Source of the DNA: Xanthobacteraceae bacterium | GTDB taxonomy: Bacteria; Pseudomonadota; Alphaproteobacteria; Rhizobiales; Xanthobacteraceae | Assembly (NCBI GenBank): GCA_022844485.1 | Contig: JALHLQ010000001.1 | Location: 434,001-498,000, forward strand | Direction of reading: 5' to 3' | DNA length: 64,000 nt | Part shown: piece after piece, positions 35,022-44,679 of the stretch | Position numbering within the stretch: position 1 is the first letter of the stretch | How the letters are laid out: each line of letters begins with the position of its first letter | Made by a program: the position numbers and the translations under genes | Notes under the pieces: generated by a model | What the model was told of the DNA's origin: nothing | The model's database searches: none | Seen by the model: only the letters and a program-made list of their open reading frames with translations

Positions 35022-37219
35022 GTGCCGCAGCGGGCGCCCAGACGCGCGACTTTTCGCATTTCGTCCGGCAGCTTGATGGCGGCATCGCCCGATTGGATTT
35101 GGCGGTGGACGGGATCACTTGCGCCGCCTGCATGGTTCAGATCGAAGGCAGCCTTGCAGCCGTTCCGAACGTCACGCGGGCGCGTGTGAACCTCACCAAC
35201 CGCCGCGTCGCCATCGAATGGAGGGAGGGCACGCTCGATCCGGCCCGGCTCATCGACCGGCTGAGGGAGCTTGGCTACAAAGCCTATCCGTTCGATCCGG
35301 CGAAGGCGGAATCCGACGAAGAGAAAGAGTCGCGCTTTCTTCTGCGCTGTTTGGGCGTGGCCGGTTTTGCGGCGATGAACGTGATGCTGCTGTCGGTGTC
35401 TGTCTGGTCCGGCAACGTCTCCGACATCACTCCCGAGCAGCGCGATTTCTTCCACTGGCTGTCCGCCTTGATCGCGCTGCCGGCGGCCGCCTATGCCGGG
35501 CAACCCTTCTTTCGTTCGGCTCTGCGCAGCCTTTTCGCTCGCAACCTCAACATGGATGTGCCGATCACGCTTGGCGTCGTGCTTGCGCTCGGCATGTCCG
35601 TTGTCGAGACGATGAATCATGCCGAGCATGCCTATTTCGATTCGGCACTGATGCTGCTCACCTTCTTGCTGGTTGGCCGTTATCTCGACCAGAACATGCG
35701 TCGCCGCACGCGCACGGTTGCGAGCAATCTCGCCGCCCTGAAATCGGAGACGGCGACGAAATTCGTCAGCGCCGAGGAGATCCGCGAAGTGCCGGTCGCC
35801 TCGATCCGTCCGGGCGATCTCGTCCTCGTGCGCCCGGGCGAGCGCATCGCCATCGACGGCATCGTCACGGAAGGCCGCTCCGATATCGATCAGAGCCTCG
35901 TGACCGGCGAGACGGCGCATTTGTCCGTAGCCAAAGGCGCGGTGGTCTATGCCGGCACGCTCAACGTGTCCGGCACGCTTCGCGTGCAGGTGAGCGCGGC
36001 GGCGGCGGGCACTCTGCTCGATGAGATCACCCGGCTCCTCGACAATGCGGTCGCCACGCGGTCGCGTTACATGCGCCTCGCCGACCGCGCGGCGCAGCTC
36101 TATTCGCCCGTGGTGCATCTCACGGCGCTCGCGACCATGCTCGGCTGGGTCGCATTCGGGGCGACGTGGCATGACGCGACGATCACGGCAATTGTCGTCC
36201 TCATCATCACCTGTCCATGCGCGCTGGGCCTTGCCATCCCTGCAGTGCAGGTCGTCGCCTCCGGTGCCTTGTTCAAGTCGAGCGTGTTGCTCAACGCCGG
36301 CGACGCGATCGAACGCTTAGCCGAGGTCGACACCGTGATCTTCGACAAGACCGGCACCCTGACTTTGCCGGAACCGGAAGTCGTCAACGCCGCCGATGTT
36401 TTCCCTGATGTGCTTGCACTGGCCGGACGGCTGGCGCTCGCAAGCCGCCATCCTTTGGCGGCTGCGGTTGCGCGCGCGGCCGGCGCGGCAACGCCGCTCG
36501 GTGGCGCCGCCGAGGAGCCGGGTCAGGGCGTGCGCGCCGACTTCGACGGCTTGGAACTTCGATTGGGCCGTCCCTCGTTCTGCGATGCGGAGCGCCAAGC
36601 GCAGGCCGTCGGCCTCGCCGATCCGGAAGCGTCGGTGATCGCGTTTGCCTATGGACACGAACGGTTCGTCTTTGCCGTGCGTCAGCGGCTGCGTGAGGAC
36701 GCGGTCGCGGTCATCGCGGGTCTGACGAAGGAAGGTTATTCCGTCGAAATCCTTTCCGGTGACCGCGAAGCGGCAGTCACGCATGTTGCGCGCCTGCTCG
36801 GCGTCACGAGTCCGCGCGCAGCAGTGATGCCCGCGGACAAGATCGCGCATATCGAACGGCTGAAAAGGCAAGGCCGCAGGGTGCTGATGGTCGGCGATGG
36901 GCTCAACGACGCACCGGCGCTTGCTGCGGCGGATGTGTCGCTATCGCCGGTTACCGCCGTGCATCTCTCGCAGGCCGCCGCTGACGCCGTTTTCCTGGGA
37001 GATCGGCTTGCGCCGGTGAGCGAAGCGCTTGCGGTGGCGCGCAAAGCGAAACGGCTGATGCGTGAGAATCTCCTGCTCGCGGTGATCTACAACTTTATCG
37101 CCGTACCGGTGGCGATTGCGGGCCTGGCGACGCCGCTCGTGGCCGCGCTTGCCATGTCCGGATCGTCGGTGCTCGTCACGGCCAATGCGTTGCGCGCCCG
37201 ACGGACGGGAGCGATTTGA
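35018..37219 (+). CDS. ccoI: Cu(+)-exporting P1B-type ATPase CcoI/FixI
   Basis: The 733-residue copper pump has an N-terminal metal-binding motif (GITCAACM), the membrane CPC motif (ITCPCALGLAIP), the phosphorylation site D443 in FDKTGTLTLP and the hinge GDGLNDAPALAAADVS. It supplies copper for the CuB site of cbb3 oxidase. I chose the GTG at 35018, which overlaps the ccoH stop; an upstream frame opening would lie inside ccoH. It overlaps ccoS by one base. Confidence 0.95.
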   Translation: MSAAAGAQTRDFSHFVRQLDGGIARLDLAVDGITCAACMVQIEGSLAAVPNVTRARVNLTNRRVAIEWREGTLDPARLIDRLRELGYKAYPFDPAKAESDEEKESRFLLRCLGVAGFAAMNVMLLSVSVWSGNVSDITPEQRDFFHWLSALIALPAAAYAGQPFFRSALRSLFARNLNMDVPITLGVVLALGMSVVETMNHAEHAYFDSALMLLTFLLVGRYLDQNMRRRTRTVASNLAALKSETATKFVSAEEIREVPVASIRPGDLVLVRPGERIAIDGIVTEGRSDIDQSLVTGETAHLSVAKGAVVYAGTLNVSGTLRVQVSAAAAGTLLDEITRLLDNAVATRSRYMRLADRAAQLYSPVVHLTALATMLGWVAFGATWHDATITAIVVLIITCPCALGLAIPAVQVVASGALFKSSVLLNAGDAIERLAEVDTVIFDKTGTLTLPEPEVVNAADVFPDVLALAGRLALASRHPLAAAVARAAGAATPLGGAAEEPGQGVRADFDGLELRLGRPSFCDAERQAQAVGLADPEASVIAFAYGHERFVFAVRQRLREDAVAVIAGLTKEGYSVEILSGDREAAVTHVARLLGVTSPRAAVMPADKIAHIERLKRQGRRVLMVGDGLNDAPALAAADVSLSPVTAVHLSQAAADAVFLGDRLAPVSEALAVARKAKRLMRENLLLAVIYNFIAVPVAIAGLATPLVAALAMSGSSVLVTANALRARRTGAI

Positions 37220-37410
37220 TGGAAGTTCTGATCTACCTCGTCCCGATGGCGCTGGCGCTCGGTCTTCTCGGGCTTGGCGCCTTCTTGTGGTCGCTGAAGA
37301 CGAATCAATACGAGGACCTCGATGGCGCGGCTTGGCGCGCCATCGGCGATGACGACTTGCCCGCGAAGGAGGAGAGGGCGGCTACTCCGCCGCCAGCGCC
37401 GGGCGCTTGA
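37219..37410 (+). CDS. ccoS: cbb3 oxidase maturation protein CcoS/FixS
   Basis: The 63-residue protein has one membrane helix ([20 protein letters not shown]), then [16 protein letters not shown], the CcoS signature. CcoS is needed to insert heme b and CuB into CcoN. The ATG overlaps the ccoI stop (TGATG). Its last 29 bases overlap the 3' end of hemA on the other strand. Confidence 0.94.
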   Translation: MEVLIYLVPMALALGLLGLGAFLWSLKTNQYEDLDGAAWRAIGDDDLPAKEERAATPPPAPGA

Positions 37411-38611
37411 GCGGCAGGCCAAGCCGCTCCCACACGTCGACCAGCGCCTCCGCCAGGAGATCGATCAGCGCATCGTCATGATAGGGCGACGGCGTGATGC
37501 GCAGCCGCTCTGCGCCCTTGGGCACGGTCGGATAGTTGATCGGCTGGATGTAGATGCCGTGCTCGGACAGAAGCAGATCACTTGCCTGCTTGCACTTTTC
37601 AGGATCGCCCACGAGCACCGGCACGATATGCGTGTCGCATGCCATGACCGGCAGCCCCGCGGCGTTCAAGACCGCCTTGACCCGAGCGGCGCGGTCCTGA
37701 TGGCGGTCTCGTTCCCATTGCGAGGTCTTGAGGTGGCGGATGGCAGCGGTCGCCGCCGCGCAGACCGCAGGCGGCAGAGCAGTCGTAAAGATGAAGCCCG
37801 GCGCATAGGAGCGCACCGCATCGATCAGCGCGGCGCTTCCGGCGATGTATCCGCCGAGGCAGCCGAAAGCCTTGGCCAGGGTACCCTCGATCACGTCGAT
37901 GCGGGCGACCACGCCGTCCCGCTCGGCAATGCCGGCGCCCCGCGCTCCATACATGCCGACGGCGTGGACCTCGTCGAGATAGGTCATCGCACCGTAACGC
38001 TCGGCGAGATCGCAGATATGGGCGAGCGGCGCGACATCGCCATCCATTGAATAGAGGCTCTCGAGCACGATCAGCTTAGGCCGCTCCGGCCCGGCCTCCT
38101 TCAGGAGTTGTTCGAGATGGGCCACGTCGTTGTGGCGCCAGATCTTCTTCTCACATCCGGCTTGCCGGACGCCTTCGATCATCGAGTTGTGGTTCAGCGC
38201 GTCGGACAGGATGAGGCAGTTCGGGATCAGCCGCGCGATGGTGGAGATTCCGGCTTGATTGGAAATGTAGCCCGAGGTGAAGACAAGCGCGGCTTGCTTC
38301 TGATGGAGGTCGGAGAGTTCGCGCTCGAGCGCGACCAAGGGATGGTTGGTGCCAGAAATGTTGCGCGTTCCCCCTGCGCCTGTTCCAAGCCGGGTCGCCG
38401 TTTCCACCATCGCCCCGATCACCCTCGGATGCTGGCCCATGCCGAGGTAGTCGTTCGAGCACCAGATCACGACGTCGCGCGGCCCTTGGAGGGAGTGCCA
38501 GATGGCCCGGGGGAACCGGCCGGCGATCCGCTCCAGCTCGGCGAAAACGCGATATCGACGCTCGTCGTGGAGCCGGTCGATGGCCGACGTGAAATAGGCC
38601 TCGTAATTCAT
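37382..38611 (-). CDS. hemA: 5-aminolevulinate synthase
   Basis: The 409-residue PLP enzyme condenses glycine and succinyl-CoA (Shemin pathway), the alphaproteobacterial route to heme. The PLP lysine is K247 in [15 protein letters not shown]. Other motifs are [31 protein letters not shown] and [13 protein letters not shown] perfect FixK box lies about 95 bases upstream, which ties heme supply to the cbb3 oxidase encoded convergently. Confidence 0.97.
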   Translation of the reverse strand: MNYEAYFTSAIDRLHDERRYRVFAELERIAGRFPRAIWHSLQGPRDVVIWCSNDYLGMGQHPRVIGAMVETATRLGTGAGGTRNISGTNHPLVALERELSDLHQKQAALVFTSGYISNQAGISTIARLIPNCLILSDALNHNSMIEGVRQAGCEKKIWRHNDVAHLEQLLKEAGPERPKLIVLESLYSMDGDVAPLAHICDLAERYGAMTYLDEVHAVGMYGARGAGIAERDGVVARIDVIEGTLAKAFGCLGGYIAGSAALIDAVRSYAPGFIFTTALPPAVCAAATAAIRHLKTSQWERDRHQDRAARVKAVLNAAGLPVMACDTHIVPVLVGDPEKCKQASDLLLSEHGIYIQPINYPTVPKGAERLRITPSPYHDDALIDLLAEALVDVWERLGLPLKRPALAAE

Positions 38612-38915
38612 TCAGCAAACTCCCCTTGCCCGGCCCGATTTAACTGCGACACACGCACGCTTGTCGAGTTCATCTTTTCGGCAGCTGCGGCCTGCATCTT
38701 TGATCCGGATCAATCTGCGACAGTGTGAACCAGCCAGGCGATCCTCGTCCTGTACTGAGGGGTCGGACTGTTTACCACGGGCCTTTTCGGTCCGAGAACC
38801 GATTTTTTCACATGTGCAGGCATGAGTCTGCGGGCTCGAAAACAGTTCTGTATTCCACGATTGGAGGTTTGCGATTCGATCGAGGAGTTCGCGGGCGAGC
38901 AAGCTCGAGAATGGC
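38612..38915. other. Intergenic region between hemA and tRNA-Thr
   Basis: The 304-base gap holds the hemA promoter with its FixK box (38700-38713) and, on the same strand, the transcript end of the tRNA gene. Open frames here are short and do not resemble known proteins. I could not identify a convincing terminator for the tRNA. Confidence 0.5.
38700..38713. promoter_or_regulatory. FixK/FNR box upstream of hemA
   Basis: TTGAT-CCGG-ATCAA is a perfect palindromic match, centred about 95 bases before the hemA ATG. A class II position would put the transcript start near 38665. Confidence 0.88.
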
Positions 38916-38990
<75 letters not shown>

Positions 38991-39118
38991 GGGAGGCGCG
39001 CCCGCCACCCCGGGCGAGCGAACGAGGGCGGATAAGTGCCATAGACGGCCTGGGAGGCGCAAGGCGGCCCGCCCGTATCGTGCTTGCTCTGCCCGCGCCG
39101 GCGCGGCATATGGGGCGC

Positions 39119-39301
39119 ATGACCGCCCAGGGTGAGGAAAAGCCCGAATCCAGGAACAAGGCTTCAAGGGCTCGCGCTGAGCGCTTGGCCGAAGCCCTGC
39201 GCGCCAATCTGCGTCGCCGCAAGGCGCAGGCTCGCCGTCGCGCCGAGGGTAGCGGCAATGCAGACCGCCCAGGTAGGGCGCCTGCAGCAAACAAGGAATA
39301 G
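39119..39301 (+). CDS. Small basic protein upstream of murA
   Basis: The 60-residue frame is very rich in Arg, Lys and Ala, with an amphipathic helix ERLAEALRANLRRRKAQAR. A comparable short basic protein precedes murA in several Hyphomicrobiales, which supports it as a real gene. There is no good ribosome binding site before the ATG at 39119, nor before an alternative ATG at 39110. No function is known; nucleic acid binding would fit the charge but is only a guess. Confidence 0.5.
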   Translation: MTAQGEEKPESRNKASRARAERLAEALRANLRRRKAQARRRAEGSGNADRPGRAPAANKE

Positions 39302-39387
39302 CCGAGCCCCGGCGCCCGGCGCTTTGAAGCGGGCTCTAAGCCCGCACCACCGGCCGCTCGTCCGCGCCAATCGTCTGGAGGTTTTGA

Positions 39388-40677
39388 ATGGATCGCATTC
39401 GCGTCAACGGCGGCAAGCCTCTGCACGGGCGCATTGCGATTTCCGGCGCCAAGAATGCCGCGCTTCCGCTCATGATCGCGAGTCTCCTGACCGAGGACAT
39501 GCTCGTTCTCGACAACGTCCCGCGCCTGGCCGACGTGAATCTGCTGCAGCGCATCCTGGGAAACCACGGCGTCGATGTCATGATCAGCGGCAAGCGGCCG
39601 GGCGAAGCCGAATACACGGGTCAGACACTGTCGATTTCCGCCGCGCGTATTGTGGATACGACGGCGCCCTATGAGCTCGTCTCGCGCATGCGCGCGAGTT
39701 TCTGGGTCATTGCGCCTCTCGTGGCCCGCATGGGCGAAGCGCGCGTCTCGATGCCGGGCGGCTGCGCGATAGGCACGCGGCCGGTCGATTTGCTGATCAT
39801 GGCCATCGAACGGCTCGGCGCGCAAATCGATATCGAGGCGGGCTACGTGATCGCCCGCGCGCCGAACGGGCTGCGCGGCGCCGAAATCGTCTTTCCCAAG
39901 GTGACGGTGAGCGGCACGCACACCGCGGTCATGGCGGCCTCGCTCGCGGATGGCACGACGGTCATCGAGAATGCGGCTCGGGAGCCGGAAATTGCCGACG
40001 TTGCAAGTTGCCTCAACAAGATGGGCGCGAGAATTTCAGGTGCAGGCTCCTCGCGCATCGTTATCGAGGGTGTTTCGAAACTCAACGGGGCGCGCCACAG
40101 CGTCATCCCCGACCGCATCGAAACCGGCACCTATGCCATCGCGGTCGCCATGGCGAGCGGGGATGTGCTCCTCGAGCACACGCGTCCGGAACTCTTGCAG
40201 AGCGCGCTCGACGTGCTGCGCGAAGCCGGCGTGACGATCCAGTCGACGAACGAGGGCATTCGGGTCGCGCGGGACGGCGGCGGATTGCGGCCGGTCGAGG
40301 TCACGACCGCGCCGTTCCCGGGTTTTCCCACGGACCTCCAGGCGCAGCTGATGGCGCTGATGACGCGCGCCCGCGGCACGTCGCGCATTACTGAGACCAT
40401 CTTCGAAAACCGGTTCATGCATGTGCAGGAGCTCGTGCGCCTTGGGGCCCATATCCAACTCGACGGGGACACGGCGACGATCGAGGGCGTCGAGCGCCTC
40501 AAGGGCGCCCCCGTCATGGCGACCGACCTGCGCGCCTCGGTCTCCCTCGTCATCGCGGCACTGGCCGCCGAAGGCGAGACGATGGTGAACCGGGTCTACC
40601 ATCTCGACCGCGGTTTCGAGAGGCTCGAGGACAAGCTTTCGGCCTGCGGCGCGGACATTGAGCGGATCAGGGGCTGA
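39388..40677 (+). CDS. murA: UDP-N-acetylglucosamine 1-carboxyvinyltransferase
   Basis: The 429-residue enzyme adds enolpyruvate to UDP-GlcNAc, the first committed step of peptidoglycan synthesis in the cytoplasm. The catalytic cysteine is C126 in [14 protein letters not shown], so it should be fosfomycin-sensitive like the E. coli enzyme. The N-terminal [17 protein letters not shown] and [16 protein letters not shown] loops are typical. The ATG is preceded by TGGAGG. Confidence 0.97.
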   Translation: MDRIRVNGGKPLHGRIAISGAKNAALPLMIASLLTEDMLVLDNVPRLADVNLLQRILGNHGVDVMISGKRPGEAEYTGQTLSISAARIVDTTAPYELVSRMRASFWVIAPLVARMGEARVSMPGGCAIGTRPVDLLIMAIERLGAQIDIEAGYVIARAPNGLRGAEIVFPKVTVSGTHTAVMAASLADGTTVIENAAREPEIADVASCLNKMGARISGAGSSRIVIEGVSKLNGARHSVIPDRIETGTYAIAVAMASGDVLLEHTRPELLQSALDVLREAGVTIQSTNEGIRVARDGGGLRPVEVTTAPFPGFPTDLQAQLMALMTRARGTSRITETIFENRFMHVQELVRLGAHIQLDGDTATIEGVERLKGAPVMATDLRASVSLVIAALAAEGETMVNRVYHLDRGFERLEDKLSACGADIERIRG

Positions 40678-40836
40678 TCCCTTGCGGTCGACGGCGGCTT
40701 GGCCGACGTCCCGCCCCGGCCACCGGCGGAGCCTCGGCGATGAATTTGGAACGCTAAGAAGGCCTGCCTCCCTTGCGGTCCAGCAAAGGCCTCTCTACCT
40801 ACGATTCACGCCGGAGAGAAACATAGTGTCGCATCC

Positions 40837-41313
40837 ATGGACCATGCGCTGAAGCTGATCGCGCTTGACCGCGACGACATCGAAGTCATTTCCGCTCACC
40901 TGCAGGACGCGGTCTTGAGAGTCGGCGACATCCACTGGCTTGCCCGCGAAAATCGTCTTGTCGTAGTGGCGGACCGCTTCGACTGGGAAACGGCGGTGTG
41001 CAACAATCCCGAGTGGTTGCGCCGCCGGTCCGCGCTGCGGTTCGACCGTGTCCTGGCCTGCAAGGCAAAGCAGATCGATGCGAGCGACAAAGAGGGCGTC
41101 CTGAACCTCCTCGCCGTGGAATTCGCCGAGAACGATCCTCCAGGGGGCGCTATTATTCTGCATTTCTCAAACGGCGCGGCCCTTCGTCTCGACGTCGAAT
41201 GTCTGGAATGCGAGCTTGCGGATCTGGGTCCCGCGTGGAAGGTGGCTGCCTGCCCGCAGCATAGCGAGGTCGAGGACGCGCCCGTCCAACAGCAGCAAGC
41301 CTCGCGGGGTTGA
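40837..41313 (+). CDS. DUF2948 family protein
   Basis: The 158-residue protein matches the DUF2948 pattern: LKLIALDRDDIEVISAHLQDA at the N-terminus, RRRSALRFDRVLACK, and LRLDVECLECELADLGPAW near the end. No signal peptide or membrane segment is visible. It sits between murA and hisD in the order usual for Hyphomicrobiales. Its function is unknown. Confidence 0.9.
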   Translation: MDHALKLIALDRDDIEVISAHLQDAVLRVGDIHWLARENRLVVVADRFDWETAVCNNPEWLRRRSALRFDRVLACKAKQIDASDKEGVLNLLAVEFAENDPPGGAIILHFSNGAALRLDVECLECELADLGPAWKVAACPQHSEVEDAPVQQQQASRG

Positions 41314-41361
41314 CAGGCGGGCCGCGATCCCTCCCTTAAGTCCGGAGGGGATGACTTCGCC

Positions 41362-42654
41362 ATGCCGATCCGCCTGGACGCACGCACCGCCGATTTTGCT
41401 GATCGGTTCCGGCAATTTCTGAATACGAAGCGTGAGACGTCTGAAGACGTCGAGCAAGCGGTCCGCGCTATTGTCGCCGATGTCGCGGCGCGCGGAGACG
41501 AGGCGGTGATAGCCTTGACGCGCCGCTTCGATCGCGTCGACTTGAGCAAGCTTGGCTTGCGAATTTCTGCCGCGGATATCGAGGGCTCTGTCAGACAGTG
41601 CCAACCTGCCGCGCTTGAAGCCTTGCGGGTCGCCCGCGACCGCATCGAAGCCTACCATCGCCGGCAAATCCCGAGCAGCGACCGCTTCACCGATGCGCTC
41701 GGCGTCGAGCTCGGCTCGCGCTGGACGGCCATCGAATCCGTGGGTCTGTATGTGCCCGGCGGCACGGCAGCTTATCCTTCCTCGGTGCTGATGAATGCGG
41801 TGCCGGCGAAGGTCGCAGGCGTGGCTCGCCTGGTGATGACGGTGCCGACACCTGATGGGCGGTTGAATCCGCTGGTGCTTGCGGCCGCGCATCTGGCCGG
41901 GGTCGAGGAAATCTATCGGGTCGGCGGGGCTCAGGCGATCGCGGCGCTGGCCCACGGGACGGAGACGATTCGTCCAGTGATGAAGATCGTGGGCCCCGGC
42001 AACGCTTATGTCGCCGCCGCCAAGCGCATCGTCTTTGGCAAAGTGGGCATCGACATGGTGGCGGGGCCCTCCGAGGTTTTGATCATTGCCGACAAGACGG
42101 CCAATCCCAGTTGGGTCGCGGCCGATCTTCTGGCGCAGTCCGAACACGACGCGGCGGCGCAGGCCATTCTCATCACCGACGACGTTTCGCTGGCGAGCGA
42201 AGTGGAGAAAGCCGTCGCGATTCAATTGAAGACGCTACCGCGTGCGGCCGTCGCGGAAGAATCGTGGCGTGTGTTTGGAGCCATCGTCCTCGTCCCGGCG
42301 ATTGACGATGCGATCCCGCTCGCGGACGCGATTGCAGCCGAGCACGTTGAGATCATGATCGAAGATGCCGAGCGAATGGCGAAACGGATCAACAATGCCG
42401 GCGCAATCTTCATCGGCCCCCATACGCCGGAAGCGATCGGGGATTATGTGGCGGGCTCCAATCACGTGCTGCCGACCGCGCGCTCGGCCCGCTTTTCGTC
42501 CGGGCTCGGCGTGTTGGATTTCATGAAGCGAACCTCCATCCTTAAACTTGGCCCGGATTCGTTACGCAAGCTTGCGCCGGCTGCGATCGCGCTCGGCGAA
42601 GCCGAGGGGCTCGACGCCCATGCGCGTTCGGTAGCCATCCGCTTGAATCAATAA
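41362..42654 (+). CDS. hisD: Histidinol dehydrogenase
   Basis: The 430-residue zinc enzyme catalyses the last two steps of histidine synthesis (histidinol to histidine, NAD-dependent). Motifs include [59 protein letters not shown] (active-site Glu/His) and [18 protein letters not shown]. Its stop overlaps the next start by one base (TAATG). Confidence 0.96.
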   Translation: MPIRLDARTADFADRFRQFLNTKRETSEDVEQAVRAIVADVAARGDEAVIALTRRFDRVDLSKLGLRISAADIEGSVRQCQPAALEALRVARDRIEAYHRRQIPSSDRFTDALGVELGSRWTAIESVGLYVPGGTAAYPSSVLMNAVPAKVAGVARLVMTVPTPDGRLNPLVLAAAHLAGVEEIYRVGGAQAIAALAHGTETIRPVMKIVGPGNAYVAAAKRIVFGKVGIDMVAGPSEVLIIADKTANPSWVAADLLAQSEHDAAAQAILITDDVSLASEVEKAVAIQLKTLPRAAVAEESWRVFGAIVLVPAIDDAIPLADAIAAEHVEIMIEDAERMAKRINNAGAIFIGPHTPEAIGDYVAGSNHVLPTARSARFSSGLGVLDFMKRTSILKLGPDSLRKLAPAAIALGEAEGLDAHARSVAIRLNQ

Positions 42655-43148
42655 TGACCGCCGGTTCGACGATCGATGGAGCCAAGTACCGCCTGGCGGC
42701 GGTGACGCTCGATGAAAATTCGATCGGCACCCCGAATCGCGATGTCGAGCATGAACGCGCGGTCGCGATCTACGACCTTCTGGAGGACAACGTCTTTGTC
42801 CCGATCGGACATGCCGGCGGGCCTTATGCTCTCCGCCTGGCGATCACCGAGAACCGGCTTCTGTTCGATATTCGGCTCGCCGACGATTCTCCCGTCGTGG
42901 CCCATTTGCTGTCGCTGACGCCGTTCCGCCGCATCGTGAAGGATTACTTCATGATCTGCGACAGTTACTACAAGGCGATCCGCACGGCCTCCCCCAGCCA
43001 GATCGAGGCGATCGACATGGGCCGCCGCGGTTTGCACAACGAAGGCTCCACGCTCTTGATGGAGCGGCTCCAAGGAAAAGTGGAGCTTGATTTCGACACC
43101 GCCAGACGGTTGTTCACGCTCTTGAGCGTGCTGCACTGGAAGGGCTGA
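42654..43148 (+). CDS. UPF0262 family protein
   Basis: The 164-residue protein has the UPF0262 pattern: [38 protein letters not shown] and [15 protein letters not shown]. It is predicted soluble. The family is restricted to Alphaproteobacteria and found at this spot after hisD. Its function is unknown. The start overlaps the hisD stop, so the genes are coupled. Confidence 0.93.
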   Translation: MTAGSTIDGAKYRLAAVTLDENSIGTPNRDVEHERAVAIYDLLEDNVFVPIGHAGGPYALRLAITENRLLFDIRLADDSPVVAHLLSLTPFRRIVKDYFMICDSYYKAIRTASPSQIEAIDMGRRGLHNEGSTLLMERLQGKVELDFDTARRLFTLLSVLHWKG

Positions 43149-43149
43149 G

Positions 43150-43617
43150 ATGGCCGGCCCAAGCCGCGGACAGCGGCCCCAAGCCGTGCTGTTCGCGTGC
43201 AGGCTGAATGCCATACGATCTCCCATCGCCGAGGCCATCTGCCGACACCTGTTCGGAACCTCGCTCTATGTCCGTTCCGCGGGCGTGATCAAGGGCGACT
43301 CCGAACCCTTTGCCGCGGCGGTGCTCGACGAGATCGGGCTCGATTTGAAAAAGCATCGGCCGCATACCTTCGAAGAGATCGAAGAGCTCGAGGGACTGAA
43401 CTTCGACCTGATCGTGACCCTGGCGCCGGAGGCCCACCACAAGGCTCTGGAGCTCACGCGCACGCACGCGATCGATGTCGAGTATTGGCCAACGCCCGAT
43501 GTCTCGGATATCGGCGGCAGCCGCGAACAGCGTCTTGCCGCCTATCGGGAGGTGCGGGACATGCTCATGAAGCGCATCAAGGAGCGGTTCGATTGGCGCC
43601 CAGGTGGGGGATCATGA
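43150..43617 (+). CDS. Low-molecular-weight phosphotyrosine phosphatase-like protein
   Basis: The 155-residue protein has the C-x5-R phosphate loop as [14 protein letters not shown], and the family's late aspartate in WPTPDVSD. The family includes LMW tyrosine phosphatases and related arsenate reductases. The loop has Ile where CxxNxCRS enzymes have a second cysteine. It starts 1 base after the UPF0262 gene and precedes infA. The substrate is unknown; tyrosine phosphatase activity is more likely than arsenate reduction given the conserved housekeeping location. Confidence 0.83.
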   Translation: MAGPSRGQRPQAVLFACRLNAIRSPIAEAICRHLFGTSLYVRSAGVIKGDSEPFAAAVLDEIGLDLKKHRPHTFEEIEELEGLNFDLIVTLAPEAHHKALELTRTHAIDVEYWPTPDVSDIGGSREQRLAAYREVRDMLMKRIKERFDWRPGGGS

Positions 43618-43760
43618 CGGGCGGGCAGGCCGGTACGAGCGGCTGTTGTGCGGGAATGGAGATTCCGCTAATTTCCGCGCGCAATTCCTCCGAGGATGGT
43701 GAGAAAGGCGGAGGCCGGGCTGCCGAAAGGGCGCGACAGGCCATCCCATACAAGATTTGC

Positions 43761-43979
43761 ATGTCGAAAGAAAAACCTCTGGAATTTCCCGGTATCGTCA
43801 CGGAACTGCTCCCGAACGCCACTTTCCGGGTGAAGCTTGAGAATGGTCACGAAATCATCGCCCACACGGCCGGACGCATGCGCAAGAACCGAATTCGTGT
43901 CCTGGCCGGCGACAAAATTCTTGTCGAAATGACGCCCTACGATTTGACAAAGGGCCGAGTCACCTACCGTTTCAAATGA
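43761..43979 (+). CDS. infA: Translation initiation factor IF-1
   Basis: The 72-residue OB-fold protein ([38 protein letters not shown]) has the standard IF-1 length and sequence. It binds the ribosomal A site during initiation. The ATG at 43761 gives the family N-terminus [11 protein letters not shown]. The 143 bases upstream should contain its promoter; no conserved frame fills them. Confidence 0.97.
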   Translation: MSKEKPLEFPGIVTELLPNATFRVKLENGHEIIAHTAGRMRKNRIRVLAGDKILVEMTPYDLTKGRVTYRFK

Positions 43980-44045
43980 TCGGGGCACAGGATCGCGGGG
44001 CGGCGCACGCCTTGTCCGGGCCTTAAGGGGGCGAGCGCTCAAGCG

Positions 44046-44675
44046 ATGATCGGCCAGTTGAAGCTCGTTCTCGCCTCCGGCTCGCCGCGGCGTCTGGGTC
44101 TGTTGAACCAAGCCGGCATCGAGCCGGATGCCTTGATGCCCTCCGAAGTCGACGAAATTCCCATCAAGGGCGAATTGCCGCGCGCCCTCGCAAACCGTCT
44201 TGCGCGCGAAAAGGCGGAGGCTTCGCTGGCCGCCGTGCGGCGCGAGGAAAGTCTGCGCGGCGCTTTCATCATTGCCGCCGATACGGTGGTGGCGGTCGGC
44301 CGGCGCGTCATGCCGAAGACAGAGTTGATGGAAGAGGCGGCCCAATGCTTGCGTCTTCTCTCCGGCCGCAACCATCGCGTCTATACCAGCGTCTGTCTGG
44401 TCACGCCCAAGGAAGCGTTTCGCCAGCGCCTGGTCGAGACGCGTGTTCGGTTCAAGCGGCTGTCGACGGATGAGATCGAAGCCTATCTCGCGTCTGGCGA
44501 GTGGCGCGGCAAAGCGGGCGGATACGCGGCGCAAGGGCTCGCCGGCACATTCGTCGTCAAGATTGCCGGCTCGTTCAGCAACGTGGTCGGATTGCCGCTC
44601 TACGAAACCGTGTCCCTGCTCGAGGGGGAAGGCTATCCTGTTCGGTTCGGCTGGCTGAACGCTGCACAGGTTTGA
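44046..44675 (+). CDS. maf: Maf-family nucleotide pyrophosphatase
   Basis: The 209-residue protein has the Maf N-terminus [19 protein letters not shown], the EVDE strand, the [13 protein letters not shown] box and the [20 protein letters not shown] box. Maf proteins hydrolyse non-canonical nucleoside triphosphates and affect septum formation. It lies 66 bases after infA, the usual alphaproteobacterial order. Only 4 bases separate it from the acyl-CoA ligase gene. Confidence 0.95.
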   Translation: MIGQLKLVLASGSPRRLGLLNQAGIEPDALMPSEVDEIPIKGELPRALANRLAREKAEASLAAVRREESLRGAFIIAADTVVAVGRRVMPKTELMEEAAQCLRLLSGRNHRVYTSVCLVTPKEAFRQRLVETRVRFKRLSTDEIEAYLASGEWRGKAGGYAAQGLAGTFVVKIAGSFSNVVGLPLYETVSLLEGEGYPVRFGWLNAAQV

Positions 44676-44679
44676 GTCC

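Noticed and set aside
32984..36172. Long minus-strand frames opposite ccoG, ccoH and ccoI
   Set aside because: The plus-strand frames carry complete cofactor and metal motifs and operon overlaps; the reverse frames have none.
43197..43760. N-terminal extension of infA back through the phosphatase gene
   Set aside because: IF-1 is about 72 residues; the ATG at 43761 gives the exact family N-terminus, and the upstream frame overlaps a real gene.
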